64,000 nt of DNA. Source: Chitinophaga pinensis. Lineage in GTDB: Bacteria > Pseudomonadota > Gammaproteobacteria > Burkholderiales > SG8-41. Numbering within the stretch: position 1 is the first letter of the stretch; every line of letters starts with the position of its first letter. A program made the position numbers and the translations under genes. Below, one piece after another: positions 62,130 to 64,000 of the stretch. Location of the stretch: the NCBI GenBank assembly GCA_943329075.2, contig CALQCM020000013.1, positions 23,193-87,192 on the forward strand, given 5' to 3'. Under the pieces are notes generated by a model. The model saw only the letters and a list, made by a program, of their open reading frames with translations, did not search any database and was not told the DNA's origin.

Positions 62130-62205
62130 AGGGTTTGCCACAGAGGTCACAGAGCACACAGAGCAAAAGAATCCGGGGCAGTTTCTCCTTGGTGATCTCT
62201 GTGAC
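62130..62205. repeat. CACAGAG-rich inverted repeat
   Basis: GTCACAGAG (62146-62154) is inverted at CTCTGTGAC (62197-62205). Together with GCCACAG at 62138 it forms a hairpin-prone 76-bp spacer between trmB and the protease gene. Confidence 0.6.
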
Positions 62206-62224
62206 TGATTTTTGAGGTCTATTT

Positions 62225-63322
62225 ATGCCCGCGTTGAATCCTGCGATTGGAACCGCGTCACGCCAACTGGCACTTGGGCTTGCGATGTTGCTGTTGTGCT
62301 GCTTTGGCACTGCGCAAGCGCAACCACGCGCAGTCACGCCGCGCGGTCCGCTCGCCGCGGACGAAAACGCCAACATCAATGTTTTCAAAAATGTTTCGCC
62401 GTCGGTGGTCAACATCACCACGTTGGAGAACCAGCGCAATCTGTTTTCGCTCGATATCTTTCAGGTGCCGAAAGGCACCGGCAGCGGCTTTATCTGGGAC
62501 GAGCACGGCCTCATCGTCACCAACTTTCACGTCATCCAGGGTGCCAGCGTGGCGCGCGTCACGCTGTTCGATCAAAGCGAATGGAATGCAAAACTAGTCG
62601 GCGCCTTTCCCGACCGTGACCTTGCGGTGCTGCGCATCGAAGCGCCGCGCGAAAAACTCAAAGCCATCAGTATCGGCAGCAGCCGCGACCTCCTCGTCGG
62701 CCAGCGTGTGTATGCGATCGGCAACCCCTTCGGCCTCGACCAGACGCTGACCGTCGGCATCATCAGTGCGCTCAACCGCGAGATCCAGTCGGTCAACCAG
62801 CGCACCATACGCGGCGTCATCCAGACCGACGCCGCGATCAACCCCGGCAACTCGGGCGGCCCGCTGCTCGATTCGGCGGGGCGCCTGATCGGTGTGAACA
62901 CCGCGATCTTCAGCCCGTCGGGCGCGTCGGCCGGCATCGGCTTTGCGATCCCCGTCGATGAAGTCAACCGCATCGTGCCGCGCCTCATCCGCGACGGCAA
63001 AATCACGCGCCCGAGCTTCGGCATCCAGGCCGCCTCGCCGCAGGTGCACGCGGCGTTGCGGCTGCCCAAAGGCATCGCCGTGGTCGGCGTACTCGCGCGC
63101 AGCCCGGCTGAGGCGGCGGGCATCAAACCCTTCCTGCGCGGCCAGAAAGGCGAAATCATCGCGGGCGACGTCATCGTCGCCATGGGCAACAAGCTGATCA
63201 CCAGTGTCGATGAATTCCTCGAAGTCATCGAGCGCCACAACGCCGGCGACACCATCACGGTAACGGTGCTGCGCAGCGGCACCACGGTTGAGCTACCGGT
63301 GAAACTGGGCGCGGCGGAATAA
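62225..63322 (+). CDS. Periplasmic trypsin-like serine protease with one PDZ domain (DegQ/DegS-like)
   Basis: The 365-residue product has a signal peptide (LGLAMLLLCCFGTAQAQ), then a protease domain with His102 (TNFHVIQGA), Asp132 (PDRDLAVLRI) and Ser210 (NPGNSGGPLL), and a single PDZ domain (about 255-355). Having only one PDZ, it is closer to DegS or small HtrA types than to DegP. It degrades or processes envelope proteins. Confidence 0.92.
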   Translation: MPALNPAIGTASRQLALGLAMLLLCCFGTAQAQPRAVTPRGPLAADENANINVFKNVSPSVVNITTLENQRNLFSLDIFQVPKGTGSGFIWDEHGLIVTNFHVIQGASVARVTLFDQSEWNAKLVGAFPDRDLAVLRIEAPREKLKAISIGSSRDLLVGQRVYAIGNPFGLDQTLTVGIISALNREIQSVNQRTIRGVIQTDAAINPGNSGGPLLDSAGRLIGVNTAIFSPSGASAGIGFAIPVDEVNRIVPRLIRDGKITRPSFGIQAASPQVHAALRLPKGIAVVGVLARSPAEAAGIKPFLRGQKGEIIAGDVIVAMGNKLITSVDEFLEVIERHNAGDTITVTVLRSGTTVELPVKLGAAE

Positions 63323-63332
63323 GCCAATAAAA

Positions 63333-63395
63333 GTGGTGCAGGCGACTCACCTGCATCGACGCATGCTGCACGCAGGCGAGTCGCCTGCGCCACAA
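63333..63395. repeat. Inverted repeat (family C)
   Basis: Arms GTGGTGCAGGCGACTCACCT and GCGAGTCGCCTGCGCCACAA pair with a few mismatches. Same family as 52127 and 56819. Confidence 0.8.
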
Positions 63396-63426
63396 ATGCA
63401 ATGCTACTGAAATTGGGGCAAAAATA

Positions 63427-63771
63427 ATGTACGCCGTGATCTTTGAAGTCGAACCCGCCGCTGGACGCCAGCAGGAATACCTCGACATTGCGGCGGCGCT
63501 GCGCCCCGAACTCGAAAAAATCGATGGTTTCATTTCAATCGAACGTTTCTCCAGTCTCAGCAAGCCGGGAAAGATCCTGTCATTGTCGTTCTGGCGCGAC
63601 GAAGCTGCGATTCAACAGTGGCGGCAGCAGGAAGAACATCATCAGGCGCAACTCAAGGGACGCGGCGGCGTGTTTGCCGATTACCGGCTGCGCGTGGCGT
63701 CGGTGGTGCGGGATTACGGCATGTTCGAGCGGAAACAGGCGCCGCAAAAATATCCGGACATCAAACACTGA
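63427..63771 (+). CDS. Antibiotic biosynthesis monooxygenase (ABM) domain protein
   Basis: This 114-residue small ferredoxin-like protein starts MYAVIFEVEPAAGRQQEYLD, and the segment RFSSLSKPGKILSLSFWRDE is typical of ABM proteins. The function is not known; relatives act as quinol monooxygenases or heme-degrading enzymes. The gene is flanked by repeats on both sides. Confidence 0.88.
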   Translation: MYAVIFEVEPAAGRQQEYLDIAAALRPELEKIDGFISIERFSSLSKPGKILSLSFWRDEAAIQQWRQQEEHHQAQLKGRGGVFADYRLRVASVVRDYGMFERKQAPQKYPDIKH

Positions 63772-63775
63772 GTGC

Positions 63776-63815
63776 AGGGCGCAATAAGCGCAGCGCATTG
63801 CGCCGAATGGCCTCA
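63776..63815 (+). repeat. 40-bp direct repeat, copy 1 (family D)
   Basis: Identical to 63961-64000. It contains the perfect palindrome GGCGCAAT/ATTGCGCC. The stretch 63772-64000 holds only repeats, no gene. Confidence 0.92.
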
Positions 63816-63838
63816 GCAACATTCAACCACCGACGTTC

Positions 63839-63870
63839 GGTGGGTTACGGCGCTGCGCGCCTAACCCACC
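63839..63870. repeat. Palindrome GGTGGGTTA/TAACCCACC
   Basis: A perfect 9-bp inverted repeat around a GC-rich centre that can extend the stem; it lies between the two family D copies. Confidence 0.8.
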
Positions 63871-63960
63871 CTACGAGCTGCTTGTTGGCACTGGATCGCG
63901 CGAAAAAACCTGCAGCGTTGCGCAAGAGATGAACGCCGCGTTAACAAACCACTAACTTGT

Positions 63961-64000
63961 AGGGCGCAATAAGCGCAGCGCATTGCGCCGAATGGCCTCA
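63961..64000 (+). repeat. 40-bp direct repeat, copy 2 (family D)
   Basis: Exact copy of 63776-63815, running to the window end, so its true length is unknown. Confidence 0.92.

Overview
The window looks like chromosomal DNA of a GC-rich betaproteobacterium, most likely in or near Burkholderiales. Evidence is the block kdsD-kdsC-lptC-lptA-lptB-rpoN-hpf-ptsN-hprK-rapZ in its usual betaproteobacterial order, an mlaFEDCB operon, and an excess of Bug-type tricarboxylate-transporter (TTT) solute receptors. The species cannot be named from sequence reading alone. Functions below are homology calls made by eye.

Region 1 (1-2927, minus): mlaF-mlaE-mlaD-mlaC-mlaB, phospholipid transport for outer-membrane asymmetry; mlaB is cut by the window edge.

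Region 2 (3086-22383): a complete-looking MSHA/type II secretion-like pilus assembly locus. It has an ExeA-type ATPase fused to a SPOR domain, a lipoprotein secretin, a TPR protein, a GspE/MshE ATPase with an N-terminal MshEN (c-di-GMP-type) domain, a GspF platform protein, PilM/N-, PilO- and PilP/MshK-like proteins, and three prepilins. It is bracketed by a sigma-54 response regulator (3891) and a membrane histidine kinase (18075), and by the two halves of one ABC-2 transporter: ATPase at 3086 and permease at 19892, 16 kb apart. No prepilin peptidase or retraction ATPase is in the window. A hairpin hides the ribosome binding site of a large prepilin that lacks Glu5. This is the best candidate for a little-described system here.

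Region 3 (22428-37965): housekeeping. A CPA2 cation/proton antiporter, the Kdo/Lpt/rpoN/PTS-Ntr block, a LON-domain protein, 5-formyl-THF cyclo-ligase, a thioredoxin-like protein, mutY and an AsmA-family protein, then tRNA-Gly(CCC).

Region 4 (38132-58712): an accessory, repeat-rich catabolic region. It holds six TTT receptors without any TctA/TctB membrane subunit, two cupin proteins, a ThDP enzyme, an MFS transporter, an extradiol dioxygenase, a C-C hydrolase-like enzyme, a fumarylacetoacetate-hydrolase-family enzyme, an enol-lactonase-like hydrolase, a kinase/response-regulator pair, a toxin-antitoxin locus with a frameshifted toxin, and a VapC remnant. A 99-bp inverted repeat flanks a two-gene module, and REP-like palindromes lie between genes. 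Two of these palindromes supply the apparent translation start signals of TTT receptors.

Region 5 (58721-64000): thiS-thiG with a heptamer tandem repeat between them; an ArsR regulator with a cysteine pair spaced as in SqrR/BigR, divergent from a DUF2892/AhpD-like/rhodanese operon (probable persulfide response); trmB; a DegQ-like periplasmic protease; a small monooxygenase-fold protein; and more palindromic repeats.
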